Assembly (NCBI GenBank): GCA_031425155.1
Contig: JANPIV010000003.1
Location: forward strand, 16,295 to 80,294
Reading direction: 5' to 3'
Length of the DNA: 64,000 nucleotides
Origin: M3007 sp031425155
Lineage (GTDB): Bacteria; Bacteroidota; Bacteroidia; Chitinophagales; Saprospiraceae
In this document: positions 52,583-61,764 of the stretch, piece after piece
Numbering within the stretch: position 1 is the first letter of the stretch
Layout of the letters: each line of letters starts with the position of its first letter
Notes under the pieces: model-generated
Databases searched by the model: none
What the model saw: only the letters and a program-made list of their open reading frames with translations
What the model was told of the DNA's origin: nothing
Made by a program: the position numbers and the translations under genes

Positions 52583-52727
52583 GTTTTAAAGTTGGCCATC
52601 TCCCGGCAAACTCTTCCCGCCCAGCCAGCCAACCATTTTAAAACCCGGCGCGTCCATACCACAGCTCGCCTTTGGCACGTTTTTCGGGGCATCTGGCGCA
52701 TGATAACGACCAACGGGCGAATTGCCC

Positions 52728-52735
52728 TACTTTTG
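52728..52735 (+). promoter_or_regulatory. Bacteroidota -7 box (TACTTTTG)
   Basis: Exact TAnnTTTG match 22 bases before the DUF6089 start. Confidence 0.5.
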
Positions 52736-52756
52736 CGCCTTTATTTACTTATTAAT

Positions 52757-53575
52757 ATGCAACAACTTAGACTTTGGGTGCTGCTCAGCGGACTGGTACT
52801 GACCAGCCAGATGGCTTTTGGACAAATGCGCGGCTGGGAAGCCGGCGCGTGGATTGGTGCCGCCAATTATTTCGGCGATCTGAATACCGACTGGCGCATC
52901 AACCGGGCGCATCTGGCCGGTGGTATCGGTGGCCGTTACAACTTCAATGACCGCCTGTGCCTGAAATTTGGGGCCAACGTGGGCAAAATCAGTGCCTCCG
53001 ATGTGGACTCCAAAAACATCTACGAACAACGCCGGAACCTCTCGTTTCGGAGCCTGGTCGCTGATGTCACTGCGCAATTTGAATTCAATTTCATGCCCTA
53101 TATTCACGGACACCGCGAGTATTGGTACACGCCTTATCTTTTTGCCGGGCCATCGTTTTATTATTCCAATCCGCAGGCAGAACTGGATGGCAAATGGTAT
53201 AATTTGCGCCAGTACGGCACGGAAGGCCAATTTCGCGGGGAAGAATACAGTACCGCGCAGGCCTCGCTGGCTTATGGGATTGGTTTCAAACTGGACCTTT
53301 CCTACCGCTGGAGCCTGAATGTGGAGTTGGGGGCGCGTAAGCTTTTCTCCGACTACATTGACGATGTCAGCGGGGCGTATGCCGATGTGCGCGATATTCG
53401 CTCGCAGCGCGGCGATATTGCAGCAGAGTTCGCAGATCGCTCCATCGAACCGAAGATCGGTTTACCCGGTCGTCAGCGTGGCAATGGCAAGAAAAATGAT
53501 AGCTACGCCATGCTCAGTGTCGGAGCATTATACTATTTCGGCTCTATCCGTTGCCCGGCTATGGTACGCCGGTAG
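52757..53575 (+). CDS. DUF6089 outer-membrane beta-barrel protein (PorG-like)
   Basis: 272 residues with signal peptide MQQLRLWVLLSGLVLTSQMAFGQ, then alternating strands: WEAGAWIGAANYFGDLNTDW, AGGIGGRYNFNDRLCLKFG, YTPYLFAGPSFYYSNPQ, YGIGFKLDLSYRWSLNVELG, and a terminal strand MLSVGALYYF. The NYFGDLN motif with RPAxLG-like start is characteristic of DUF6089 proteins, which include the T9SS component PorG. A role in T9SS is possible but not shown, since no other por/spr genes are adjacent. The ATG at 52757 gives the signal peptide. Confidence 0.88.
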   Translation: MQQLRLWVLLSGLVLTSQMAFGQMRGWEAGAWIGAANYFGDLNTDWRINRAHLAGGIGGRYNFNDRLCLKFGANVGKISASDVDSKNIYEQRRNLSFRSLVADVTAQFEFNFMPYIHGHREYWYTPYLFAGPSFYYSNPQAELDGKWYNLRQYGTEGQFRGEEYSTAQASLAYGIGFKLDLSYRWSLNVELGARKLFSDYIDDVSGAYADVRDIRSQRGDIAAEFADRSIEPKIGLPGRQRGNGKKNDSYAMLSVGALYYFGSIRCPAMVRR

Positions 53576-53610
53576 GGAAGTGGCTTTTACCTTCTGCAAA
53601 TCAGGCAATT

Positions 53611-54096
53611 TCAGATCCCCAGTTCCTTGCCCGCCAGGTGCGTCAAGCCGCCCGTGATGCGGCTGGCCAGTTTGATGGCAAAAGCATACTGCCGGTATTT
53701 CTGTTTGAATTTAGGGGCTAAATCCATCAGATCTTTCAGATAAGGCTTTTGCACAATTCTCACGCCCAGCGACACTTTGTCGAGGGTGTTGAGTTTATTT
53801 TGCCACTGCTCGGATTCCCGCAGGATTTTTTCCATCGCCGCCTCATTCTGGTCGTGGTATTTCTTTACGAATTTCACACCTTTCACCGGATTGACAAATT
53901 TTAAATCCTCCTTCATAAACTGCACATAGTCAGCCAGCAGGGCATCCAGTTTTTGTTCTGCAGGCAGGGTGCTGGCGGCCAATTGCCGGAGTTCCTGCTG
54001 GTGATCGTTCAGCCAACGGGTTTGCTGCCAGCTGGCGCAGCTGGTGGGTAACAGGAAAAGGGCGGTAAGCGCGAATAATAGGACTGTTTTGTGCAT
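53611..54096 (-). CDS. Hypothetical helical lipoprotein
   Basis: 161 residues with a lipobox LLPTSCASW (Cys near residue 20). The mature part is helical and charged (LNDHQQELRQLAASTLPAEQ, KFVKKYHDQNEAAMEKILRE) and ends in a mildly hydrophobic YAFAIKLASRITGGLTHLAG. No family recognised. It is convergent with the DUF6089 gene (35-base gap), so they are not co-transcribed. Confidence 0.72.
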   Translation of the reverse strand: MHKTVLLFALTALFLLPTSCASWQQTRWLNDHQQELRQLAASTLPAEQKLDALLADYVQFMKEDLKFVNPVKGVKFVKKYHDQNEAAMEKILRESEQWQNKLNTLDKVSLGVRIVQKPYLKDLMDLAPKFKQKYRQYAFAIKLASRITGGLTHLAGKELGI

Positions 54097-54306
54097 GGAA
54101 GGAACGAATGTGTTTAAAAAGAATGAAGAAGAAAAAAGATATTCAGGAAAAATCGGCTCAGGTTCAGGTTTAATGTAAAAAATTAATAATCAACAGGTTA
54201 TGCCTCGATCACTGATAAGCCGATCATCAATAACCAGATGATAACGCCGGGAAAAGCGTGTGATGTTGCGGCTTGGCCAAAGTTTTTCCCGAATCTTGTG
54301 GCCACT

Positions 54307-55158
54307 ATGGAACCTACACAATCGCCCGACGTACATACTTACTACGACCAAACCCGTTTTGACTACCGCACCATGTGGAGCCGTAAAAGCCGTGCCGTGC
54401 ATTTTGGTTACTACGATGAACATGCGGATAAACACGCGGATGCGCTACACAACCTCAATCGCGCCCTGGCGGACCTGGCGGAGGTGCAGCCCGGAGAAGC
54501 CATTCTTGATGCCGGTTGCGGCTGGGGCAATTCCAGTTTTTGGCTGGTGCAACACCGGCAGGCCACCGTCACCGGCATCAGTATTGTCGCGGGTCAAATT
54601 CAGGACAATCAAAAATTTGTCGCTAAAAACAACATTCCCAACGTGCAGTTTTTGCAGGCTGACTTTTGCAAAATGCCTTTCCCGGACGCCAGTTTCGATC
54701 TGGTATGGGCCTGCGAAAGTGTTTGCCACGCCGATCAAAAACTGGATTTTTACCGCGAAGCCTACCGCGTACTGAAACCCGGCGGTCGCCTGGTGATGGC
54801 CGAATACATCCGTGCCGCCCGTCCGGTCAGCGACACCTCCGAAGGGCTGCTTTCGGCCTGGCTGCGCCCCTGGGCTATTCAGGACATAGACACTGCCGAC
54901 GAGCACCGCGCCCATCAGGCAGCGGTTGGATTCCAGGATAGCATGGTGAAAGATGTGACGGTCAATATGCGCACCTCATTGCGCAACCTGCATGAACTGT
55001 GCATCCGCTGGCTGCCACTGGGTAGGTTTTTCAATCGGCTGGGCGGCCTAGTCAGCAACGTCCGGGTCCATAATGCCGAAGCCTCCGTGCGGCAGTACGA
55101 AGCCTTGCAGGCGGGAGCCTGGTGGTATGGGCTGATGTTGACTAAGAAGGGGGCATAA
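54307..55158 (+). CDS. SAM-dependent methyltransferase, paralogue of the one at 676-1521
   Basis: 283-residue class I methyltransferase. AdoMet motif ILDAGCGWGNSSFWLV is at about 66-81, followed by VTGISIVAGQIQDNQKFV, the motif LVWACESVCHADQKLDFYRE and LKPGGRLVMAEYI. The length and the VHFGYYDEHADKHADALHNL entry region resemble tocopherol/sterol-type enzymes. It shares its overall design with 676-1521 but has diverged. The frame is open upstream to 54238; ATG 54307 (MEPTQSPDVHTYYDQ) is the natural start. The substrate is unknown. A strong terminator follows. Confidence 0.83.
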   Translation: MEPTQSPDVHTYYDQTRFDYRTMWSRKSRAVHFGYYDEHADKHADALHNLNRALADLAEVQPGEAILDAGCGWGNSSFWLVQHRQATVTGISIVAGQIQDNQKFVAKNNIPNVQFLQADFCKMPFPDASFDLVWACESVCHADQKLDFYREAYRVLKPGGRLVMAEYIRAARPVSDTSEGLLSAWLRPWAIQDIDTADEHRAHQAAVGFQDSMVKDVTVNMRTSLRNLHELCIRWLPLGRFFNRLGGLVSNVRVHNAEASVRQYEALQAGAWWYGLMLTKKGA

Positions 55159-55167
55159 ATAAAAAAA

Positions 55168-55197
55168 GCCCCGCTGCGATCCATCGCAGCGGGGCCA
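55168..55197. terminator. Bidirectional terminator
   Basis: GCCCCGCTGCGAT pairs perfectly with ATCGCAGCGGGGC over a short loop, with an A-run before and little T after, so it can end both convergent genes. Confidence 0.8.
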
Positions 55198-55218
55198 GAG
55201 TAACCCTGAAAAAAAGTC

Positions 55219-58200
55219 CTAGAACTTCGTGATTTTCATGATCTTTTTGTCGCCGTCGCCAAAATTAACACGGACGATATAAATGCCCTGTGGCATATCG
55301 GTCATCTCTATTTCGTCCTGCATTATGGTGCCTTGCGGAATAATCTTGGTTACCAGCAATTTCCCTTGTGTGGTGAATAACTGAATAGTGACATCGGAGG
55401 CATACTGCGCCACATTTTTGATGTACAATTTGTCATTTACCGGGTTGGGAGCAATCAATAATGCCTCTTCGCCTTGTAGTTTCAGTTCCACCGATACGGG
55501 TTTGGAATAATTATCCGTGCCGCTGCTGTTGGTACGTTTGATGCGGTAGAAGTTCATGCCGTTTACCGGCGTCTGGTCCAGAGCGGAGTAATTGTTCGGT
55601 TGCGTGGTATTGTGCAGACCCATTACAGTGGTTACTTTGTTCCAGATAGTCTGGTCTTCAGAGTGCTCCACCGTGTACAGGTAATCGTCTTTTTCAGGCA
55701 AGGTTTCCCAAGTCACCATTACGGAAGTGGGTCCTTGCTGTAAAGCATTGATACCTGAAATAAAGCCTGGGCAGCCGCCTGTACCGGCAGGGCTTACCGT
55801 AATCGTGACCATGTTGGATTCCAGGAAATCGAAACATCCAGCCCGACGAATGCAACGACGGAAGTAAGAGGTTTCGTACAATGGGCCTGGCTGATACGTG
55901 TCGCCGGTTGCACCGGGAATCATCACCCATTGCGGTACACCAGGGCCAAGCAGTTGTATCCACTGATACTGTATAGCGCCAGAGCCGCCGGAACCAGGCG
56001 TACCGGTGATAGCCGCCGGTACAGCCCCTTCGCAGATGGTCTGATTGCAGCAAATAGTGCCTGTGGTCAGCACCTGAATACAAATGGTAGAAATACCGGC
56101 ATCCAGGCAAAGATTATCGGCCTGACCGGCTACTACGGTAAAGGCAGGTGTTTTGCCACCAGCGTTGGCGTCACTGTCGAGGCAATCATTATTGACTGCG
56201 TTTGGCACCGTAAACTGATAACCGCTTGGTATGCCGGAAAACATGATGATATAAGTTCCCGGCGTCACGCAACCAAATTCGTATTTACCCGTGGAGTTGG
56301 TCGTCGTCGTTTGGGAGATCACGTCATCTGCCGTGCCAAACGTACCATCCAGTCCTGGTTTGATCAACATCACCATGACATTGGGTACACCTACTTCCGC
56401 GTTACCCTGGAAGCCATTCTGGTCCACATCGTACCATACAAAATCACCGACTCTAATACCATTAGCTGCAAAACCGATATTCACGGAGGCCGTTGCTATG
56501 CAGCCTGCTGCATCGGTAACGGTTACTGTATGTACGCCTGCGGCCAGGTTCACAGCAGTCATTGTCGTTTCGTTATTGTCCCATTTGTAAGTATAGGACC
56601 CCGCACCGCCGCTAGCCGTGGCCGTAGCGCTACCCGGCTGGTCGCATTTAGCATTGGAAGAAGCCGTGATAATGACCGTCGGCGGCAGTGCCGCAGCAAT
56701 ACTCACGGTAGCCGTAGCGGTACAACCCGCTGCATCCGTTACCGTCACGGTGTAGCTGCCAGGGCCGAGATTGGTTACCGTGGCGGTCATAGCACCGTTG
56801 CTCCATTTGAAGGTATAAGGGCCCGTGCCGCCGCTGGCACCAGCCGTAGCCGAACCACCCGTCGTGCAGGCAGCACCACTGCTGGAAGAAATGATCGCGG
56901 TGGGCGTGCCCACTTGCGTGATGGTTATGTTACCCGTTCCCGAGCAACCGGCACCATCCGTCACGGTTACTCTGTGTAAACCGGGCGTGAGATTGGTGGC
57001 TGTGGCAGTTGTCTGGCCATTATCCCACAGATAAACATAACCGCCGCTGCCGCCCGTAGCGGTAGCAGTGGCACTACCACCTGCGGTACAGGTAGCACTC
57101 GTATTTTGTACTACCGTCACGGTAGGACCCTGCGATTGGGCGATGGTCACTGCGGCATTCGCCTTACAACCCGTAGCATCGGTGACCGTCACCGTGTGAG
57201 GGCCAGCACCCAGGTTGGTAGCCGTAGCGGTCGTCTGACCATTATCCCACAGATAAGTGTAGGGGGCAGTGCCTCCGGTAGCAGTGACAGTAGCGCTGCC
57301 ACCCAATAAACAAGTGGCATTGGTGCTCACCACTGCGGTAGCGAGCAGTGTAGTAGAAGAAGGAATATTGGTCGTACCAACACCCGAACAACCCGTAGTA
57401 ATATCCGTCACGGTCACGCTATGCGGACCGGCTGAGAGGGTAGTGGCAGGATTGGCCGTCGTACCATTATCCCAGGCATAAGCGTAGTTGCCGCTGCCGC
57501 CGGTAGCGGTAGCGGTAGCACTACCTCCCACCAGGCAACCAGCATTACTCAGCACAAAAACATTCACGGTCAAACTAGTATTCGTACCGCCAATGACCAG
57601 AGACTTGGTGGCCGTACAGGCATTCGCATCGGTTACAGTGACCGTGTAGGTGCCTGGGAAAGCGGAAATTGTAGAGTTGGTAGAACCATTACTCCAAAGT
57701 ATGGCGTAAGGTGGGGTACCGCCGGAAGGCGTAATGGTAGCCGAACCAGGCAGACCACACACCGCATCGTTCATGTTCATCCCGATCACCAGTTGTGGTG
57801 GTTGGGTCACGGTGACCGTATGCAGATTGGTACAGCCATTCGCGTCGGTAACCACTACGGAATAAACTCCCGGGCTTACATTGAACAGATCCTGGGCAGT
57901 CGGACCATGACTCCACTGGAAAGTATAAGGCGGCGTACCGGTCATTACCCCAATGTGGATAAAGCCATTGTTGAATCCGAAACAAGTGACATTGACCGTA
58001 CTATCAACTACCCAAAGCCCTTCTGGTTGCAGCACAACCACCGCGCTCGCAGCAGCCGTGCAGCCATTGGCATCGGTGACCGTAACGGTGTAAGTACCGT
58101 TCCCCAGGCCGGTGATTAGGGGAGTAACAGCACCAGTGCTCCACAAGTAGGTGAAGGGAGGTGTACCACCATAAGGGGTAACGGAGGCTTGGCCATCTGG

Positions 58201-58581
58201 TGCAAGCGTACATAGCTGGTGTTGCTGTACGTTCACCGTTGCCCCAAGTTGCGTTGGCTGGGTAATAACGGTAGAAGCCACCGAAAATCCCAGGTCAATA
58301 TCGGTCACCGTTACGGTGTAGGTGCCAGGGCAGAGACCCGTGATGGTGGACGTAGTAGCACCCGTATTCCACAGAAAGGTATAGGGTGCCCAGCCTCCTG
58401 AACCAGTCGCGGTGGCAGATCCGTTGCAAAGCCCAAAGCAGGTAACGTTGGTAGTGGTAATATTAGCCACTACGGGCTGCGCTTGCGCAAGCAGCGGTAA
58501 CAGCACGAAAGCGGCAATAATTCCAAAAAGGAATCGACAGCTACTCACCCGCAAATTGTAAAATGTTGATGTTTGACCCAT
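55219..58581 (-). CDS. SprB-repeat surface protein with SdrD-like and T9SS sorting domains
   Basis: 1,120-residue secreted protein. After a signal peptide (LFGIIAAFVLLPLLAQAQ) come nine roughly 75-residue SprB repeats, each with the pattern PYTYLWDNGQTTATATNLG then GPHTVTVTDATGC. Next is an SdrD B-like domain (VGDFVWYDVDQNGFQGNAE, GVPNVMVMLI, TGKYEFGCVTPGTYIIMF). An Ig-like region follows, then a T9SS sorting domain (LIAPNPVNDKLYI, DMPQGIYIVRV). Relatives include the gliding adhesin SprB. The start at 58581 is the first ATG; a TTG three codons upstream is open. Probably a surface adhesin or mobile filament. Confidence 0.92.
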   Translation of the reverse strand: MGQTSTFYNLRVSSCRFLFGIIAAFVLLPLLAQAQPVVANITTTNVTCFGLCNGSATATGSGGWAPYTFLWNTGATTSTITGLCPGTYTVTVTDIDLGFSVASTVITQPTQLGATVNVQQHQLCTLAPDGQASVTPYGGTPPFTYLWSTGAVTPLITGLGNGTYTVTVTDANGCTAAASAVVVLQPEGLWVVDSTVNVTCFGFNNGFIHIGVMTGTPPYTFQWSHGPTAQDLFNVSPGVYSVVVTDANGCTNLHTVTVTQPPQLVIGMNMNDAVCGLPGSATITPSGGTPPYAILWSNGSTNSTISAFPGTYTVTVTDANACTATKSLVIGGTNTSLTVNVFVLSNAGCLVGGSATATATGGSGNYAYAWDNGTTANPATTLSAGPHSVTVTDITTGCSGVGTTNIPSSTTLLATAVVSTNATCLLGGSATVTATGGTAPYTYLWDNGQTTATATNLGAGPHTVTVTDATGCKANAAVTIAQSQGPTVTVVQNTSATCTAGGSATATATGGSGGYVYLWDNGQTTATATNLTPGLHRVTVTDGAGCSGTGNITITQVGTPTAIISSSSGAACTTGGSATAGASGGTGPYTFKWSNGAMTATVTNLGPGSYTVTVTDAAGCTATATVSIAAALPPTVIITASSNAKCDQPGSATATASGGAGSYTYKWDNNETTMTAVNLAAGVHTVTVTDAAGCIATASVNIGFAANGIRVGDFVWYDVDQNGFQGNAEVGVPNVMVMLIKPGLDGTFGTADDVISQTTTTNSTGKYEFGCVTPGTYIIMFSGIPSGYQFTVPNAVNNDCLDSDANAGGKTPAFTVVAGQADNLCLDAGISTICIQVLTTGTICCNQTICEGAVPAAITGTPGSGGSGAIQYQWIQLLGPGVPQWVMIPGATGDTYQPGPLYETSYFRRCIRRAGCFDFLESNMVTITVSPAGTGGCPGFISGINALQQGPTSVMVTWETLPEKDDYLYTVEHSEDQTIWNKVTTVMGLHNTTQPNNYSALDQTPVNGMNFYRIKRTNSSGTDNYSKPVSVELKLQGEEALLIAPNPVNDKLYIKNVAQYASDVTIQLFTTQGKLLVTKIIPQGTIMQDEIEMTDMPQGIYIVRVNFGDGDKKIMKITKF

Positions 58582-58968
58582 GGGAGACAAAGACGTTTAG
58601 ATGAAAATCGGAAAATTTGAAACGTGTGCAATACGCACGAAAAACTATGCCACTTATGGATAAGTGCGCATAATGTTGAGAGTGGGAGGCGGGATTGAAA
58701 AAAAGAGGAGGGGGGAGACTAAAAAACTAATAGCAACAAAATTAGCCTTTTTAATAGAAGGAAATTCAGTGCGACTGTTAAATTTTACAATTTTGCGCCA
58801 GTGCTTCAGTCAAAATACCCTTTTCAAGGTAGTACCCTGCAAAATAGATGCCACGGACATCGAAATTTATTTTCTATTTTCCTATGGGTAAAGCGGGGGA
58901 ACAAAAAACACCCGCGCCATGATCTCAGGAATCATGGCGCGGGTGTGCATCCGGTCATTTTTCTAAAA
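58582..58968. other. Intergenic region between two minus-strand genes
   Basis: About 387 bases. It holds the terminator of the haloperoxidase gene (58902-58945). A 75-codon open frame at 58664-58891 lacks a convincing start or family pattern and is not called. Confidence 0.55.
58902..58945 (-). terminator. Rho-independent terminator of the haloperoxidase gene
   Basis: CACCCGCGCCATGAT and ATCATGGCGCGGGTG are perfect inverse arms around a 7-base loop; on the minus strand the stem is followed by TTTTTTGTT, just past the gene's stop. Confidence 0.88.
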
Positions 58969-60312
58969 TTAATTTCGCGTTTTCATGGTTTCAATAACGA
59001 TTTTCCCGACTTCGCGCCCACATTTTGCCCCTGCATCGTTGCCGGTGCTAAAGTGAATGCCGCCGTACAGTCGGCTGATACCGGCCTCGTCGGACGCCTG
59101 GTAAAAAGAACCAAACGTGCGGGGGGCAATCCCAAATTCGGTTTCCGTACTATCGGTAAAGGAAAAATTGTCCCCATACAGCTGCGTAAGCACCGTGGCT
59201 GCCGCCGCCGAAATAGTACTATGTCCGCTCGGATGCTCCGGGAAAGGCGGTGTCTGGATCAGTGGTATCCATTCCGGGTCAATATATTGATTGATATACG
59301 ATTCCGGGCGAATCAGGTTACTGCGGTATTTCTCGGCCCAACAGATGATAAAACCGTCTGTAAGTGCACAGGCGACCCGCGCGTACGTTTCCGCAGTACG
59401 CATGATGTCGGCGTTTGCTTTCCGGCAGGCATGTCCGGCAATATTCATCCAGTGACCACCGGGGCTGATCTTTTTTTTGCCAAAAGCCAGGTGGCCGCTG
59501 ACTTCCATTTTAAAGGGATTATCATCCCAATACCAGGCGGTGGCTTCCTGTTCCTGGGTCAAATTTTTCCCCATTTCATATATTTCCAGGGCCAGTTTGT
59601 AAAATTCGCTGCCCTTGGCCGTGCTGAATTTTGGAGCTGGATCAGGCATGATCTGATTGGCGGAATCCAGCACCCAGGGGCGAATTTCCATCCAGTGCGG
59701 TTCCAGGGCATCGCCATACATGGGTGGTGTCGGGCGCCAGCGGCCCAGATCTTTGATGTCAATCGTAAATTTGGAACCGCTGCGGGTCTGGGCGTAATTG
59801 TCCTTTTTCGACCAGGCCAGAATATGTTTGGCCACCGCCTCTCCATAGGCCATCGAGCGGTCGTACACCTCCTCCGGCATATTCATTTTCTTGAATTCCT
59901 CAAAAATGCTCTCTTTCAAATCCTCGACATCACTTTCCGAAAAGACGAGGGCCTTGCCTACCGTCAGTTGCGCATTCACGCTGGCCAAAGGAAAACAGTA
60001 ATCTTTTCCGGCCTCCGGTGCAGGAGGAGCGGTCAGCCCATTGACCTGACCGGCTAGACTACGATATTCCGGGAACCCAGGCACCAACGCCTCGTAGGCG
60101 GCGATGCTGGAATAGGTGTAAATACGGGCAGAAATGGGCGGCGCAAAAATGTCGTGACGGATAATATCGGTGATGCGACGAACACCGGCGTGGAGAAATT
60201 CCGCCTGATTTGCTTTGGTTTTGTAATCGTCAGTGGGTTGTTTACAGGCGGGCAGGCATAGGAAGCCGCCAGCTAGCAGTATAATTGCGCAAATGCGCGG
60301 TAGCGTGTTCAT
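58969..60312 (-). CDS. Vanadium-dependent haloperoxidase/PAP2-family lipoprotein
   Basis: 447-residue acid-phosphatase-fold protein. The N-terminus MNTLPRICAIILLAGGFLCLPAC gives a lipobox, so it is a membrane-anchored envelope protein. Vanadate-pocket motifs are KYRSNLIRPESYI, PPFPEHPSGHSTISAAAA and SRLYGGIHFSTGNDAGAKCG, covering the Lys/Arg, Ser-Gly-His and Arg/His ligands. The histidine that ligates vanadate is in GGIHFSTGNDAG. Activity could be halide oxidation or phosphatase; the sequence cannot tell. Alone in its unit, with a terminator after it. Confidence 0.88.
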   Translation of the reverse strand: MNTLPRICAIILLAGGFLCLPACKQPTDDYKTKANQAEFLHAGVRRITDIIRHDIFAPPISARIYTYSSIAAYEALVPGFPEYRSLAGQVNGLTAPPAPEAGKDYCFPLASVNAQLTVGKALVFSESDVEDLKESIFEEFKKMNMPEEVYDRSMAYGEAVAKHILAWSKKDNYAQTRSGSKFTIDIKDLGRWRPTPPMYGDALEPHWMEIRPWVLDSANQIMPDPAPKFSTAKGSEFYKLALEIYEMGKNLTQEQEATAWYWDDNPFKMEVSGHLAFGKKKISPGGHWMNIAGHACRKANADIMRTAETYARVACALTDGFIICWAEKYRSNLIRPESYINQYIDPEWIPLIQTPPFPEHPSGHSTISAAAATVLTQLYGDNFSFTDSTETEFGIAPRTFGSFYQASDEAGISRLYGGIHFSTGNDAGAKCGREVGKIVIETMKTRN

Positions 60313-60406
60313 TGTCAAAGAGTTGATCTGGAAAATAACTTCATAAAGGTCAGAGTATTTTGCCAGAAATTACTTTAAAAAAGCATTAGAATGTGACTCG
60401 ATTTCC

Positions 60407-60961
60407 TCAATCGCGGAGGTAGGGCGGGAAATTTTTCCACATCATACTTTCCACCGGCTGGTCGGTGCGCTGGTTGTACTTGGCGTCTTGTTTTTTATTA
60501 TAATAATTTTCAATATCACCTTCCACCAGGAAATAAATCAGCTGGCCAATGGGCATTCCCGCATACACGCGCACGGGCTGCACACAAGAAATTTCGAGCG
60601 TCCAGTTATTGGAAAAACCCACGTCTCCTTTGCCCGCCGTGGCGTGAATATCAATGCCCAGCCGCCCGATGCTGCTTTTTCCTTCCAAAAAAGGCACGGC
60701 ATTGTGCGTCTCGGTATATTCCTCGGTCACGCCGAGATAGAGGGTGCCGGGTTGCAGCACGAAACCTGCCTCGCCGGAAATGTCCAGCAGATCGAGCCGG
60801 TTATGGAGTTTGGCATCCAGCACCCGGTCGCGATAGACCCCGAGGTGTTTGCCCAAATGTACATCGTAAGAGTTGGTTCCCAGGCAGTTGCGACGAAATG
60901 GCTCAATGACGATCTCGCCGCGCTCGATGGCTTCCAGGATTTTTTTATCGGTCAGAATCAC
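60407..60961 (-). CDS. dcd: dCTP deaminase
   Basis: Converts dCTP to dUTP (and in bifunctional forms to dUMP) for dTTP synthesis. 184 residues: MILTDKKILEAIERGEIVIEPF is the family start, NSYDVHLGKHLGVY, LLDISGEAGFVLQPGTLYLG, EGKSSIGRLGIDIHATAGKGDVGF carries the active-site region, and the end VESMMWKNFPPYLR is variable. Stand-alone; divergent from the CoA-binding gene across a repeat tract. Confidence 0.94.
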   Translation of the reverse strand: MILTDKKILEAIERGEIVIEPFRRNCLGTNSYDVHLGKHLGVYRDRVLDAKLHNRLDLLDISGEAGFVLQPGTLYLGVTEEYTETHNAVPFLEGKSSIGRLGIDIHATAGKGDVGFSNNWTLEISCVQPVRVYAGMPIGQLIYFLVEGDIENYYNKKQDAKYNQRTDQPVESMMWKNFPPYLRD

Positions 60962-60984
60962 GAATCAATGATGAAGTATGAATA

Positions 60985-61085
60985 AATAGGCAAAAAGCAA
61001 GAGGCAATAAGCAAAAAAGCAAGGGGCAAGAGGCAAATTTTGCAGCATTGCCTCTTGCCTTTTTGCAAATTTGCCTTTTCATTTT
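60985..61085. repeat. GCAAGAGGCAA heptamer tract and hairpin
   Basis: AAAAAGCAAGAGGCAATAAG and AAGCAAGGGGCAAGAGGCAA are followed by the inverse GCCTCTTGCCTTTTTGC and TTTGCCTTTTCA. The region lies between divergent genes, so it is not a terminator. Confidence 0.65.
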
Positions 61086-61201
61086 CTTTCCCTTTTTAAA
61101 AAAGGCGGGCAAAATTACCCGAATCAGGCAGAAAAACGGCAACAGCGTAACTTTTAACCGAAAGTCCTGTTTTATTTAGCAATCAATAATTCGTAAAAAC
61201 T

Positions 61202-61561
61202 ATGAAAAAGACCGTTGTAATGGGGGCCACTCCGAATCCAGAACGCTACGCTTACCTGGCTACCCAGCGACTGGCCAAATATGGCCACGAAGTGGTGCCG
61301 GTCGGCCTGCGCAAAGGCAATATCGGCGACATCGAAATTCAGGAAGGTCAGCCGACAATAGAAGACGTGGATACCGTGACGCTTTATATGGGCGAAGAAC
61401 GCCAAAAGCCGGTAGAAGATTATATTCTTTCGCTACATCCGAAACGCATCATTTTCAACCCCGGTGCCGAAAATCCTTCCCTGGAAAAAAAGGCCAATGA
61501 GCAGGGCATCGAGACGGTGGAAGGCTGTACGCTGGTGATGCTTTCGATCGGCAACTACTAA
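61202..61561 (+). CDS. CoA-binding domain protein
   Basis: 119-residue Rossmann-like CoA-binding domain (YccU-type). It begins MKKTVVMGATPNPERYAYLA, has VPVGLRKGNIGDIEIQEG, IEDVDTVTLYMGEERQKPVE, and FNPGAENPSLEKKANEQG with VEGCTLVMLS at the end. It lacks the ATP-grasp and kinase domains of acetyl-CoA synthetases. The ligand is thought to be CoA; its function is not established. A terminator follows. Confidence 0.9.
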   Translation: MKKTVVMGATPNPERYAYLATQRLAKYGHEVVPVGLRKGNIGDIEIQEGQPTIEDVDTVTLYMGEERQKPVEDYILSLHPKRIIFNPGAENPSLEKKANEQGIETVEGCTLVMLSIGNY

Positions 61562-61617
61562 CCGTGTCTCAAAAAGTCCAGCGATTGGAAAAACAAATTT
61601 TCTTTATTAAATCACTG

Positions 61618-61655
61618 TCCGCCAATGCTTTACCGAGCATTGGCGGATTTTTATT
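61618..61655 (+). terminator. Rho-independent terminator
   Basis: TCCGCCAATGCT pairs with AGCATTGGCGGA over a 7-base loop and is followed by TTTTTATTTT. It ends the CoA-binding gene. Confidence 0.85.
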
Positions 61656-61764
61656 TTATTTTCTTCCTCTTCTAAAATCTAAAACAATGTATTAGGGCGT
61701 AGGTAAGGCCGTTGTCAGAAACAACGAAATTTTTCTAACCCATCATTTTACAAATAACATAACC

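Larger units (their letters stand above)
52184..52756. other. Repeat-rich intergenic region
   Basis: About 570 bases holding the GATTGATGAATG hairpin (52261-52368), the second copy of the mobile palindromic element (52483-52591 with its target duplication) and a TACTTTTG promoter box. No gene is supported. Confidence 0.7.

Noticed and set aside
55930..56979. 349-codon plus-strand open frame opposite the SprB-repeat gene
   Set aside because: Antisense of repeats; composition is unlike a protein and the opposite frame is well supported.
58664..58891. 75-codon plus-strand open frame between the SprB-repeat and haloperoxidase genes
   Set aside because: No promoter, no recognisable family, low-complexity start; probably chance.
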